Shown: positions 9,663 through 17,752 of the stretch, piece by piece | How positions within the stretch are numbered: the first letter of the stretch is position 1 | Layout: every line of letters begins with the position of its first letter | Source: Acidobacteriaceae bacterium | GTDB lineage: Bacteria > Acidobacteriota > Terriglobia > Terriglobales > Acidobacteriaceae | Reading direction: 5' to 3' | DNA length: 62,668 nt | Assembly: GCA_003140235.1 (NCBI GenBank) | Contig: PLJN01000059.1 | Location: 10,115 to 72,782 of the forward strand | The notes under the pieces: model-generated | What the model saw: only the letters and a program-made list of their open reading frames with translations | What the model was told of the DNA's origin: nothing | Databases searched by the model: none | Position numbers and translations under genes: made by a program

Positions 9663-10634
9663 GTGGAGAACAAGACAATGAGCGAGCCAAGAAGCCTTCA
9701 GCAAGCGATTCTTTACTTCTCTAACCCAGACAATTGCACTCAATACATTGCGGTGCGCCGCTGGCCTGATGGCGTAACCTGCCCCGGCTGCGGGTCGGAT
9801 CATGTGAGCTATAACGCCACTCGCCGCACATGGAAGTGCTCCACTCACCATCCTAAGCGAGAGTTTTCGGTCAAGGTCGGCACCATTTTCGAGGATTCCC
9901 CTATCCCGCTCGACAAGTGGCTCGCAGCGACTTGGATGGTCACCAACTGCAAAAACGGAATCAGTTCTTACGAAGTGGGGCGCGGTCTGAAAGTCACTCA
10001 GCGGACCGCATGGTTCATGCTTCACCGTATCCGGCTTGCGTTGCAGGGCAACCCGATGATGAAACTTGGTGGACCGGGGAGCGAAGTTGAAGTAGACGAA
10101 ACCTTCATCGGCGGCAAGGCCCGCAACATGCACGCCAGCAGTGCACGGCGTCGGCGCTTGGATGCCACTGGCGTTAAAGGAAAGACTCCAGTAGTCGGAA
10201 TCCTTGAGCGTGACGGCGAAGTTCGCGCCGGAGTTATTCCTACTCGCCGTCGAGGAGTGCTCTAGGGCGAGATTGGCAAACATGTAGCGGCAGGCACCGC
10301 TGTCTATACTGACAATTTTATGTCGTACGTCGGACTGTCCTCTGACTACGATCACAAGGTTATCGACCACGCGGAACGGTATGTTGATGGCAAAGTGCAC
10401 ACCAACGGCCTTGAGAACTTCTGGTCGCTGTTGAAGCGCGGCATTTCTGGAACGTATGTGAGTGTTGAGCCGTTTCATCTTTACCGTTACCTTGACGAAC
10501 AAATGTTTCGTTACAACAACCGCAAAAACCTTGACGATGCTGACCGTTTCAACTTGGCGATTTCACAGATCGTAGGCAAGCGCCTTACATTCGCCGAACT
10601 CACCGGGAAGACCGGAGGAGAAAAGGTCAATTAA
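9663..10634 (+). pseudogene. IS1595/ISXO2-family transposase interrupted by an amber codon
   Basis: The N-terminal zinc ribbon (CPGCGSDHV...WKCSTHH) and the helix-turn-helix region (FEDSPIPLDKWLAATWMV...SSYEVGRGLKVTQRTAWFML) lead into the DDE/N catalytic domain. This has EVDETFIGGK (first Asp), YTDNF (second Asp) and HTNGLENFWSLLKR (third acidic/Asn position). The frame is interrupted at 10263-10265 by TAG, in context CTC-TAG-GGC; the two halves (9663-10265 and 10320-10634) are in the same frame. Relatives usually have Gln here, so one C-to-T transition explains the stop. Restored length is 323 residues. The start is GTG at 9663 or ATG at 9678. It is probably inactive unless the amber is suppressed. 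Confidence 0.88.
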
Positions 10635-10654
10635 TCCGATGCGCGGCAAGCGTG

Positions 10655-10680
10655 GGCCTAAGGCAAAGCTTGCTTAGGCC
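10655..10680. terminator. Hairpin between convergent transposase and passenger genes
   Basis: The arms GGCCTAAG(G)CAA and TTGCTTAGGCC enclose a three-base loop, giving an 11-bp stem with a single bulge. It lies 20 bp after the transposase stop and covers the last codons and stop of the small minus-strand gene. That is where a bidirectional terminator would be expected. There is no long T-tract. Confidence 0.45.
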
Positions 10681-10864
10681 TTCGCTTCGGCTTTGGTCCT
10701 GGCCGATTCGGATTATTCAAAGACCGCTTCCGGTAAGCTTGCTCTCGTCGTACAAGCGTCGAGTGTGGCACCGCAAGAATCTGTTTCATGATGTCGTCGA
10801 ATTTACGAAATGCTTCGGAGCCTTCGACGCATTCTGGCAGTGGATGCTCACGCTTTCCCTTCAT
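10658..10864 (-). CDS. 68-residue basic protein coupled to the AIPR gene
   Basis: The domain is not one I can name. Features seen are PLPECVEGSEAFRKFDDIMK, ILAVPHSTLVRREQAYRK and a Lys/Arg/Pro tail (NPNRPGPKPKRRPKQALP). The ATG at 10864 overlaps the AIPR stop codon (ATGA), which implies translational coupling; an open frame runs 11 codons further upstream inside the AIPR gene. The product is small, charged and soluble. A regulator, antitoxin-like or nucleic-acid-binding role is possible but unproven. It may be cargo paired with AIPR or a small accessory of the IS1595 element itself. Confidence 0.68.
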   Translation of the reverse strand: MKGKREHPLPECVEGSEAFRKFDDIMKQILAVPHSTLVRREQAYRKRSLNNPNRPGPKPKRRPKQALP

Positions 10865-12516
10865 GACGCTCCCATCTTTTTGGCAAGGTCTTTGCATTTC
10901 GTGAGATTCTTAAACAAGTTACTCGGATACGAACTGTCGTAATGTTTTTTCTGAGCATATATCAAGGTGCTCAGGATTTTTTCGACAGCCGCAGGGAGGA
11001 CTTTGTTTACGGCTTCAAACTTACTATCCGCCGGAACGGACATGGTTTGGAAGAACATGTAAAGGACAAAGCGGTTACCGTGAGTGGCGATCAGTTTGGC
11101 CTTTCCTTCATTATTGGCCTGAAATATTTTTAATTCCGCTTCGACTGCTCGCAAAATTTCAATGTCTCGCCACATACGGACGGCTTGTGTGCCAACGTTG
11201 AACAGGATCGTATAGGGAGCCTTCGTGATGTCGTCCCACAATTTGCCAACCTCACGCTTGGCCTGAACGCAGTGGCTAATGTCGGAATGGGCGCAGGCGA
11301 GCGCAACAGCCGCCTCCTCAAACGTGCAGCCTTCATCTGGCGTTGGTGGCATATCCCCGCTGCGATAGACGTACCGTTTGTGGTGCTCCAAAAACAGGTC
11401 AGTCTGCAACCGAGCTTGCTGTGGATCCTGTGCCACAAAGTCTTTGCTCTCGATTCGGTTTTGCGTGTTAGCGGCCTTGGTGAGTTCCATGCCGAACCCT
11501 TCTGGGCAGCCGTCAAGCGAAATAACGCGCACCAAGACGCCAGCGTTCTGCAAGCCGTTAGCGCCTCCACTGACGGCGGCGACAATGCTCCCAACCGTTT
11601 GAGCGCCATTTACAACACTCGCACCGTCGCACTCGAAGACTCTGCTCGCTTGGGTGCCGCTGCCAAGCGGTTGCGGCGTAACCTTATCGGCAACCACAGT
11701 AATTCCGTTGTTGAAATACCAGAAATTTTGGGGATGGCTTTTGATTGTGGTCATGATGCCGTCATTAACATCCGTGTTTCCCTTGAAGCCACGAATATTC
11801 TTGGCGTACAGAAATTGGCCATATTTTCCCCAAGTCGCAATGTCCTTGAGATCAACCTGGCCGTAGTAGGCCATGTATGGCTCACGAACAGTACCCCATT
11901 CCTTCAGCATGATTTGGAGATTTACCGTTTCGCCAAGGGCTTGCTCGGCCACGATTCGATGCAGATCCTCTTGCTTCAATATTCTCAGTCCGACAAGTTC
12001 GGTCGGATCGTTGAGCGCCGCTACCAGTTCGTCCAATGGGTGCTGTGCATCACCAGATAAAGTCTGCTGCCCGGTGTACGCAACGATGAGTTTAAATGTG
12101 ACCTTGGAATCAGCAAGGACTTCTTCTATTAGTGGACGAAGCGCCTTCGTCTTTGGGCCAAATCGCTCAAGGTCTCCCTGGAAAAAGTCATGCACACCGC
12201 TTGTGAATTTTAAAATGGATCCCACGTCAACACTTCCGTTGCCGCTTTTGATCCATTTCGATTGCACTAAATAGCAGACCAATTCAAGCCGATCAAAATA
12301 CAAAGCGTCGATGCCGTTGTCTCGGGGACAATCTAAAACCGATGAGGCTGCAATATTATCTTCAGCTCCAGACAGCTCGGCTATCACAAACGCGGAAAGA
12401 CCGCGAGTCAGGAAACAATCCTCTTTTTCAGACTCTCTCACATCGGATACGTCTATTAATGAACCAAAACGCTTTTCGATGGCGGCCTGTACGTGGCCCA
12501 CATGCAGTATGCTCAT
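10861..12516 (-). CDS. AIPR (abortive infection phage resistance) family protein
   Basis: The 551-residue product carries the AIPR core: NFWYFNNGITVVADKV and, further on, ASVVNGAQTVGSIV, followed by AANTQNRIESKDF. The N-terminal 90 residues hold a PD-(D/E)xK-like nuclease motif, DNGIDALYF then VCYLVQSKW (Asp70 ... Gln85-x-Lys87), as in many predicted Mrr-like nucleases. Known AIPR members include AbiR-type phage-resistance proteins. The gene lies inside IS1595-family inverted repeats with its promoter side at the right terminus (start 36 bp from the repeat). It is more A+T-rich than the neighbours. A DNA-targeting abortive-infection role is inferred. Confidence 0.86.
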   Translation of the reverse strand: MSILHVGHVQAAIEKRFGSLIDVSDVRESEKEDCFLTRGLSAFVIAELSGAEDNIAASSVLDCPRDNGIDALYFDRLELVCYLVQSKWIKSGNGSVDVGSILKFTSGVHDFFQGDLERFGPKTKALRPLIEEVLADSKVTFKLIVAYTGQQTLSGDAQHPLDELVAALNDPTELVGLRILKQEDLHRIVAEQALGETVNLQIMLKEWGTVREPYMAYYGQVDLKDIATWGKYGQFLYAKNIRGFKGNTDVNDGIMTTIKSHPQNFWYFNNGITVVADKVTPQPLGSGTQASRVFECDGASVVNGAQTVGSIVAAVSGGANGLQNAGVLVRVISLDGCPEGFGMELTKAANTQNRIESKDFVAQDPQQARLQTDLFLEHHKRYVYRSGDMPPTPDEGCTFEEAAVALACAHSDISHCVQAKREVGKLWDDITKAPYTILFNVGTQAVRMWRDIEILRAVEAELKIFQANNEGKAKLIATHGNRFVLYMFFQTMSVPADSKFEAVNKVLPAAVEKILSTLIYAQKKHYDSSYPSNLFKNLTKCKDLAKKMGAS

Positions 12517-12552
12517 TGCTTCTCAGGATCCTCAATATTATGGTAACACCTA

Positions 12553-12577
12553 TGGGTGAGCCAAGTAAATTATTGCC
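12553..12577. repeat. Right terminal inverted repeat of the IS1595 element
   Basis: The reverse complement begins GGCAATAATTTACTTGGCTC and mirrors 9615-9639 at 21 of 25 positions. The outermost base (12577) touches the stop codon of the DUF2252 gene. Confidence 0.8.
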
Positions 12578-13987
12578 CTAAATAGGGTCTGGAAGGTCTT
12601 GAGTGTCTTTCTCGGAAGTATCTTTTTTGGAAGTATCTTTTTTGGATGCCGCAGGCGCGGAAGCTATTCCCGAGTGCTTCAGTCGCCCCTGCCTCAGGGC
12701 CTTGCCAAACGTGGCGTAGTCCTTCTCCACCTGGTCGGCGTAGGACACCGCAAACCGCAGAAGCGCCTTCTGCGCTTTGTCGGAGCCGCCCACGTATGCG
12801 GAAATTGCCACCGGATGTCCGGAACGCGCATGGCCCTTGGCCAGTAGTTCGGCACAGACGCGGCTGTATTCGGCGAGACGTCTACCCAAAAGTTCTTCGG
12901 GCTCAACCGAGCTTTTGTGGTCACTGAGCTGGCGCACCAAATAGTCGCGTCTATCAATCGTGCACCACCCCAGCAGAAGATCAGACGACACTTGCAACGC
13001 CCGTTGCCCCTCTACCACGCGCTGCCCCTGGTGCATGGCAGGGCCGGTATCTTTCAAATAGGGCGCGTACGCCGAAGGCGGCTCTTCCTTAATCTGCAGG
13101 AACAGTGGGTCCGCGTCGCTCCGTCCGAACAGCAGCACAACGTAATCCCGTGTGCCCACACTGCCTGTGCCCACCACTTTGAATCCAACATCCACGGCAT
13201 GATAGCGATCAAAAAGCTGCTGGTAGTGCGGAGCCAGGGTGCCACGATACGCAGGCAGCGCGCGCAGCACGGCTTTCCTGGTTTTGCCTTCGACCTCCCA
13301 TGTAGTGTTGGGGTGGAAGATAAAACGATAATCCTTGCCCTTTTTACGCGTGAGCTTCGCCATGTTGGAGAGCGGAGTGGACCGCTCAGCCTTTTTCAAG
13401 GCATCGCGGATAAACGGGTCGCGGAAGTTCCGCACCGTGCTGTGGCGCGCCACGTCAATCGTGGGCATTGCGGCAAAACGCCGCAGCCACTCGCAGTACT
13501 GCCTGATAAAGACGTCGGTCGCAGCCTTGCAGCGCGCTTCTTTATCGCCTGCCACCCTTCCTCCCAGCATAATGCTCGTAGCCATGCGCTTTACGTCCCA
13601 TTCCCACGGCCCGCGAATAGTCTCGTCGAAGTCGTTGATGTCGAGCACGATTTCCGAACTGGGCGTGGCGTAAAAACCAAAATTCTTAAGATGAGCATCG
13701 CCGCAAAGCTGGACACCAATGCGCGTGTTCCGGGCCGCGCCAAAATCGGCGGCCATGATCTCCACCGAGCCGCGAAAGAATGCGAACGGAGAAGTACTCA
13801 TCAGCCGGAACTTAAGCGGCAGCAGACGGGGAACGCGTCCGACACAGGATTGCCGGAAAACGTCTATAGGATCAAAATGGCGCGGCTTCAATTCTCCCAG
13901 CGCCGCACGGCCTAAATGCGCTCGTTGCGCCAGGCCGTACTCTTCGGAATCGGGACGCTTTGGCATCGGTAACTCCTTGGTGGGCAA
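12578..13987 (-). CDS. DUF2252 family (kinase-like fold) protein
   Basis: The 469-residue protein matches the DUF2252 pattern: FFRGSVEIMAADFG, then GDAHLKNFGFYATP (residues 96-109) and VLDINDFDETIRGPWEWDVKR (residues 115-134). The HGDxHxxN-like GDAHLKN plus the later DINDFD resemble the catalytic and metal-binding loops of aminoglycoside-phosphotransferase-like kinases, suggesting phosphotransfer. The substrate is unknown. The C-terminus has KKDTS-KKDTS-EKDT tandem units encoded by 15-bp repeats. The stop codon abuts the right end of the IS1595 element, so the native 3' end may have been altered by the insertion. Confidence 0.85.
   Translation of the reverse strand: MPTKELPMPKRPDSEEYGLAQRAHLGRAALGELKPRHFDPIDVFRQSCVGRVPRLLPLKFRLMSTSPFAFFRGSVEIMAADFGAARNTRIGVQLCGDAHLKNFGFYATPSSEIVLDINDFDETIRGPWEWDVKRMATSIMLGGRVAGDKEARCKAATDVFIRQYCEWLRRFAAMPTIDVARHSTVRNFRDPFIRDALKKAERSTPLSNMAKLTRKKGKDYRFIFHPNTTWEVEGKTRKAVLRALPAYRGTLAPHYQQLFDRYHAVDVGFKVVGTGSVGTRDYVVLLFGRSDADPLFLQIKEEPPSAYAPYLKDTGPAMHQGQRVVEGQRALQVSSDLLLGWCTIDRRDYLVRQLSDHKSSVEPEELLGRRLAEYSRVCAELLAKGHARSGHPVAISAYVGGSDKAQKALLRFAVSYADQVEKDYATFGKALRQGRLKHSGIASAPAASKKDTSKKDTSEKDTQDLPDPI
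12614..12643. repeat. Two tandem 15-bp units in the DUF2252 3' end
   Basis: Two identical copies of GGAAGTATCTTTTTT encode KKDTS repeats in the C-terminal tail of the DUF2252 protein. Unit gain or loss would stay in frame and alter only tail length. Confidence 0.75.
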
Positions 13988-14178
13988 GCGTAAAGAAGGG
14001 GCGAGGAGACGTCAAGGGAAGAGAGCAGAACCAGGCGGTGATGGGGTCAGTTTCCGGTTGGCCCGTGATTCGGGAGTAACCGTAGCTTCCCACAAGCCGA
14101 CTTCACAGGACTAATTCCTCGAAGCCGTTTGGTGACAATTTCTGGTTCGCCCACCCTTCGAATAAAACGAAGCCGACA

Positions 14179-14796
14179 CTATCTCGGAAAGGGTAATAGG
14201 GCAGGAATGTTCGATCCTACTGCACCGGGCGTTCGCGCCACATTCATAATCCAGCACACCATGACGAAGTAGCCGACCAAAGCAGTGAGTTCAACGACTC
14301 CAGCTTCTCCCAAATGAGATACCACTTCGACGTATGTCTGGTCGCAGACGCCGTGACGCGACATCAATTCCTTGACGAAATCAACTACGCACGCTTGTTC
14401 TGATTCAAGCCCGCCTGGACGGCGGCCCTCTCCTAGGCCGTCAATAGCGATCCCGGGAACGCCCGCCTGAATGGCTAGTGGAGCGTGCGTTTGCCATTCG
14501 AACTGGTTCCCTGTCTCTCTCGCGACAATGCATATGACAAGTTCACGGACGTGGTTCGGCAGCGTGCCTTGAAATCGGAGAGTTTCGCCAACCTTCCCGA
14601 CGTGCTCCAACAGCACCGGAGTCTGTAGTAAGGGAACGAACGGGCCGAAGATCGCCTTGCGGGGGCCATTGATGATCGCGTCGGCCGCCGCGCGCTGGGC
14701 ACCGTTCATCGCGCTCCGTTCGGGGCAAGGCAGACGTTCTGTCTTCGTATTGCCGAAGCCCTGCGGGGTAGCGTCGGCATCAACCCTCTTTTCCAT
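14179..14796 (-). CDS. Carboxymuconolactone decarboxylase (AhpD-fold) family protein
   Basis: The 205-residue product has the family core TPVLLEHVGKVGETLRFQG, LPNHVRELVICIVARE and then FEWQTHAPLAIQAGVP, which holds the conserved Glu-x3-His. No AhpD-type CxxC is present, so this is closer to the gamma-carboxymuconolactone decarboxylase branch than to peroxiredoxin reductases. The start is set at the ATG 14796, one base after the stop of the upstream MFS gene. The two genes almost certainly form an operon divergent from the LysR regulator. A role in aromatic or xenobiotic metabolism is inferred. Confidence 0.82.
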   Translation of the reverse strand: MEKRVDADATPQGFGNTKTERLPCPERSAMNGAQRAAADAIINGPRKAIFGPFVPLLQTPVLLEHVGKVGETLRFQGTLPNHVRELVICIVARETGNQFEWQTHAPLAIQAGVPGIAIDGLGEGRRPGGLESEQACVVDFVKELMSRHGVCDQTYVEVVSHLGEAGVVELTALVGYFVMVCWIMNVARTPGAVGSNIPALLPFPR

Positions 14797-14797
14797 C

Positions 14798-16033
14798 TCA
14801 ATGCTCCTTGATCCGATTTCGCTCACGATTTTCGTACGACAGATACATCGCACTGGCTATCAAACTCGCGGCCGCTAACAGCATCGCGTAGTTCAGCGCA
14901 AACGAAGCATCAGCGGTGATTCGACCAAGAGCCGCGGACACCACCGGTCCAGCCAATTGTCCGAACGCAAAACCTGCGGTCATTTTCGCCAGGATAACGG
15001 TGGCGTTATCCTCGGCACGGGCCCGCGCCTCCTGCATCCCAACCATGGTAATGACCATGAAAGTGCCGCCGACAAGCAACGCCGCAACCACAATACTTAT
15101 GATCGATCGCCAGAGGGTTGGCAGAAGCACGCCGGCTGCCATCAGCACGCTTGATGCGGTCCATACCTGGACACGACTGAATCGTTGCAGTCCCCACGAT
15201 GTGATCACGGTAGACAGGGCCGCGGCGATTCCGAAAATCGGCCAAGCCCAACCAAATACCCTGGGATCGTCCACCAGTTGGCGGGCAAGCGCGGGCAGAT
15301 AGGTTGCCGGAAGAATATATCCAAACCCGAAGATGCTGTAGCATACGACTAAGCCAGTGGTTCGCGAACGCCAGGCGTCCTCCGTAGTGTGAATGTCTAC
15401 GCTGTGATCGTTGCCGCTGGTCTGGGGACCGATTCGGCTCACGATTAGCGGTAACAACGCTGCGGCGCATGCCAGCACCGCAAGTTCAACCCACAACCTT
15501 TCAGCAGGCACACCGGGGCGAGCCGCAATCAGGCAGAACACTCCAGCCCCGGCAATGCCGACGCCAACGCCTGCGAACACTGTGCCTGCCAAGTTGGCGC
15601 GACCGAGCCTGCCTAACCATGCAAGGGTCCATGCTGTCGTCGCCACGAGCGACCATGCGCTTAGTACACCAGCAAGGAATCGCAGCAGCGCCCAGGCCAA
15701 GACGGAAGATGTCCAGCCAACCGCCGCGGTGACAAGCACGATCCCGATGAGACCCAGCCTTAACAGCGACGTCGCACCCATCCGTAGACGAGCAGCCAAC
15801 GTCGCGCCCACCAGGTACCCAAGATAATTGCTGGTTGCAAGCAGTGCGCCGGTGTCGCTTGTGAGCAGTCCATCCCGGACCATGAGCGGAAACAGCGGAG
15901 TAAAGGCGAATCGTCCCACTCCCATGGCGACTGCTAGAGAGATCATGCCGGCGGCAGAGATCGCCACGGGTGACGCCGATGCCCGCTCCGTCAACGCCGA
16001 CCGAATCGAAAACACGCTCAACAACCTCACCAA
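14798..16033 (-). CDS. MFS transporter, YbfB/YjiJ family
   Basis: The 411-residue protein has about 12 hydrophobic segments. The N-terminal AISAAGMISLAVAMGVGRFAF is typical of YbfB/YjiJ transporters (MGVGRFAFTPLFPLMVRDG). The central polar loop (RIGPQTSGNDHSVDIHTTEDAWRSRT) separates two six-helix halves. The substrate cannot be read. It is the first gene of a two-gene operon with the carboxymuconolactone decarboxylase-like gene, and it diverges from a LysR regulator only 61 bp away. That arrangement is typical of an inducible efflux or uptake unit. Confidence 0.86.
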   Translation of the reverse strand: MVRLLSVFSIRSALTERASASPVAISAAGMISLAVAMGVGRFAFTPLFPLMVRDGLLTSDTGALLATSNYLGYLVGATLAARLRMGATSLLRLGLIGIVLVTAAVGWTSSVLAWALLRFLAGVLSAWSLVATTAWTLAWLGRLGRANLAGTVFAGVGVGIAGAGVFCLIAARPGVPAERLWVELAVLACAAALLPLIVSRIGPQTSGNDHSVDIHTTEDAWRSRTTGLVVCYSIFGFGYILPATYLPALARQLVDDPRVFGWAWPIFGIAAALSTVITSWGLQRFSRVQVWTASSVLMAAGVLLPTLWRSIISIVVAALLVGGTFMVITMVGMQEARARAEDNATVILAKMTAGFAFGQLAGPVVSAALGRITADASFALNYAMLLAAASLIASAMYLSYENRERNRIKEH

Positions 16034-16052
16034 ACATTAGACTGGAAGACAA

Positions 16053-16069
16053 TCATTTCTGACAAATGA
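16053..16069. promoter_or_regulatory. Candidate LysR operator in the divergent promoter
   Basis: The inverted repeat TCATTT-CTGAC-AAATGA (6-bp arms, 5-bp spacer) contains the general LysR-type ATTTN5AAAT pattern. It sits in the 61-bp gap between the MFS/decarboxylase operon and the lysR gene, the expected site for a regulator of both. Confidence 0.55.
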
Positions 16070-16094
16070 ATTGTTATGAACTATTATTCTCTTT

Positions 16095-16988
16095 ATGGAA
16101 ACTATCAATTTGGAGTCGGTGGCCATTTTCAAAGCCGTGGTGGAAGAAGGCGGGGTGGTCCGTGCGGCAGCCAAGCTGCACTGCGTGCCTTCGAATGTGA
16201 CTAAGCGGATCCGCCAACTCGAGGAGTATCTCGGCGTTCGGCTTTTCAGAAGACAAGGCCGGACCCTCAACCTCTCTGCGGAAGGTCGCACGCTCCACAA
16301 CTACTCTTTGCGCCTGCTGCGCCTTGCGGATGAGGCGGTACACGAACTTCGCACGGGAAAAGCCCAGGGCACATTCCGCCTTGGTGCTCTGGAAAGCACC
16401 GCCGGAACCCGGTTGGCGCCGATTCTATCCCGGTACCATGCCGAGTTTCCAGGCGTAGTGGTGGAACTGGTTACGGGGACAACGGGGGCTCTAATTCATC
16501 GCGTAATGAACTTCGACATCGAAGCCGCGTTTGTCTCCGAGCCGTTCACCTCGTCAGAGCTCAAATCTGCTGCGGTATTCAGGGAGGAATTGGTACTGAT
16601 CACGTCGAAGCAGACGGCAAACGTTCAAAAGGCGAGAGACCTCGGGCGAAGCACGATAATTGCATTCGCCCATGGCTGTTCGTATCGCAAACGCCTTGAA
16701 GAATGGTTGGGCAGTGAAAATGTATTGCCGGAGCGAGCGCTTGAGTTTGCGTCTTATCAAGGCATGATTGCCTGCGTAGCTGCCGGCACGGGTTTTGCCA
16801 TTGTGCCCAAGTCCGTGCTGACTACGTTAAATGCAGCGGAGAAAGTCAAACAGCACACCCTGCCGCCACACGTTTCCGCGAATCGTACTCATCTGGTCTG
16901 GCGAGGTGAACCTTCGCTAGCGTTGAAAGGTCTGATTACGCTGCTGCAAACAGTTAAAAAAGGACATATTCGTGCGCGCAGGCGTTAA
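16095..16988 (+). CDS. LysR family transcriptional regulator
   Basis: The 297-residue product has an N-terminal winged HTH (LESVAIFKAVVEEGGVVRAAAKLHCVPSNVTKRIRQLEEYLGVRLFRRQGRTLNLS, roughly residues 4-60; quoted as a position guide) and a type-2 periplasmic-binding-like effector domain (FRLGALESTAGTRLAPIL...). Its closest described style is the YbhD/PtxR-like group, which often neighbours YbfB-type transporters. It diverges from the MFS/decarboxylase operon and probably controls it. The inducer is unknown. Confidence 0.88.
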   Translation: METINLESVAIFKAVVEEGGVVRAAAKLHCVPSNVTKRIRQLEEYLGVRLFRRQGRTLNLSAEGRTLHNYSLRLLRLADEAVHELRTGKAQGTFRLGALESTAGTRLAPILSRYHAEFPGVVVELVTGTTGALIHRVMNFDIEAAFVSEPFTSSELKSAAVFREELVLITSKQTANVQKARDLGRSTIIAFAHGCSYRKRLEEWLGSENVLPERALEFASYQGMIACVAAGTGFAIVPKSVLTTLNAAEKVKQHTLPPHVSANRTHLVWRGEPSLALKGLITLLQTVKKGHIRARRR

Positions 16989-17473
16989 CTCGGTGGTAGG
17001 GTGTCCTGTTAGTAAAAGCAAGCGGTCTACTACTTCGAAAATAACAGCTGGTCGAACCCACGCACCAGGCCCCGAATCCGCATGACTTCCTGTCTAGCGA
17101 GTAATGTGCCTGCCACATATGGCTGCGCACCAGAACCGGAAACATGCCGAATGGTAAGCCGCTCGTCCGGCAGGCCAAAGATCGGCTAAACAAGATTACA
17201 AGACTCGGCAGGCGAAGTGCTGGCATCATGCCGCCAAGTGTCTACTTGATAGCATGGGTTGGTAAAGCGGCCGGATAATGTCGTCGCCTTCCGGGAGATC
17301 TGGTCGGATTAGTACTGAGAAACGCGCTTATCGTCAGTTGTTGCCGGATGGCCGGCCACTCGGAAGCAAGCGACTTGGCCGTAAAGTCGCCCATGCCGGA
17401 AATTTAACCCTCTGCCAAACGGCTACCTGATAGTCAGACACGCGTCCACCCTTCGGTGTATCCTGAAATCACG
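16989..17473. other. Intergenic stretch without a recognised gene
   Basis: About 485 bp after the LysR gene. It has only short, mutually incompatible open frames (for example a minus-strand 91-codon frame with Cys/Ser/Arg-rich shadow composition). I see no RNA gene, repeat or terminator that I can support. It may hold decayed sequence, given the short antitoxin-like frame that follows. Confidence 0.5.
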
Positions 17474-17635
17474 ATGTCTTCGAGCACAACAAAACGCGGC
17501 ACTCCGGATCAGACTGCGCGAGAGTCCGCAAATTCCTGGGAAGCCTTCTTCGATCTCATGGAAACGATTGAGGTCCCAGACGATTTCCTGTCGAACCGCC
17601 AGGACTCACCACCGCAAGAACGTCCTGAATTGTGA
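17474..17635 (+). CDS. 53-residue antitoxin-tail-like protein
   Basis: The C-terminal half, SWEAFFDLMETIEVPDDFLS followed by NRQDSPPQERPEL, resembles the toxin-binding tail of VapB/VagC-type antitoxins (a Trp-x2-Phe-Phe ... PDDFL ... R-x5-PPQER pattern). The N-terminal AbrB-like DNA-binding part of those proteins is missing; instead there is a polar SSSTTKRGTPDQTARES segment. No vapC-like toxin gene follows. It could be a truncated remnant or a stand-alone small protein; the resemblance is from memory. Confidence 0.35.
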   Translation: MSSSTTKRGTPDQTARESANSWEAFFDLMETIEVPDDFLSNRQDSPPQERPEL

Positions 17636-17752
17636 ATATCCGATTAAAATCCCAGATGCATCAAGGAAATCAACAGACTACGGCCCTAATTTTGCCGAAC
17701 TTTCACGCCTCTTTATTCTTCCCTTAATACCCGGCTGCTACAAAAGTAGTGC

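Larger units (their letters stand above)
9615..12577. mobile_element. IS1595-family transposon with AIPR passenger genes
   Basis: The element is bounded by 25-bp inverted repeats (9615-9639 and 12553-12577, 21/25 matching, both starting GGCAATAA). It contains an IS1595/ISXO2-type transposase reading inward from the left end, and two passenger genes reading from the right end toward it. The passengers are visibly more A+T-rich than the flanking genes. No convincing 8-bp target duplication is seen: the left flank is CTTGCGAA and the right flank is CTAAATAG. The right end abuts the stop codon of the DUF2252 gene (TAG, 12578-12580 on the minus strand). IS1595-family elements with passenger genes are known; this cargo combination is not one I recognise. 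Confidence 0.82.

Noticed and set aside
11185-12060. 291-codon plus-strand frame inside the transposon
   Set aside because: Antisense of the AIPR gene, which has clear family motifs.
16954-17229. 91-codon minus-strand frame after lysR
   Set aside because: Shadow-like Cys/Ser/Phe-rich composition and overlap with the lysR 3' end; no family features.
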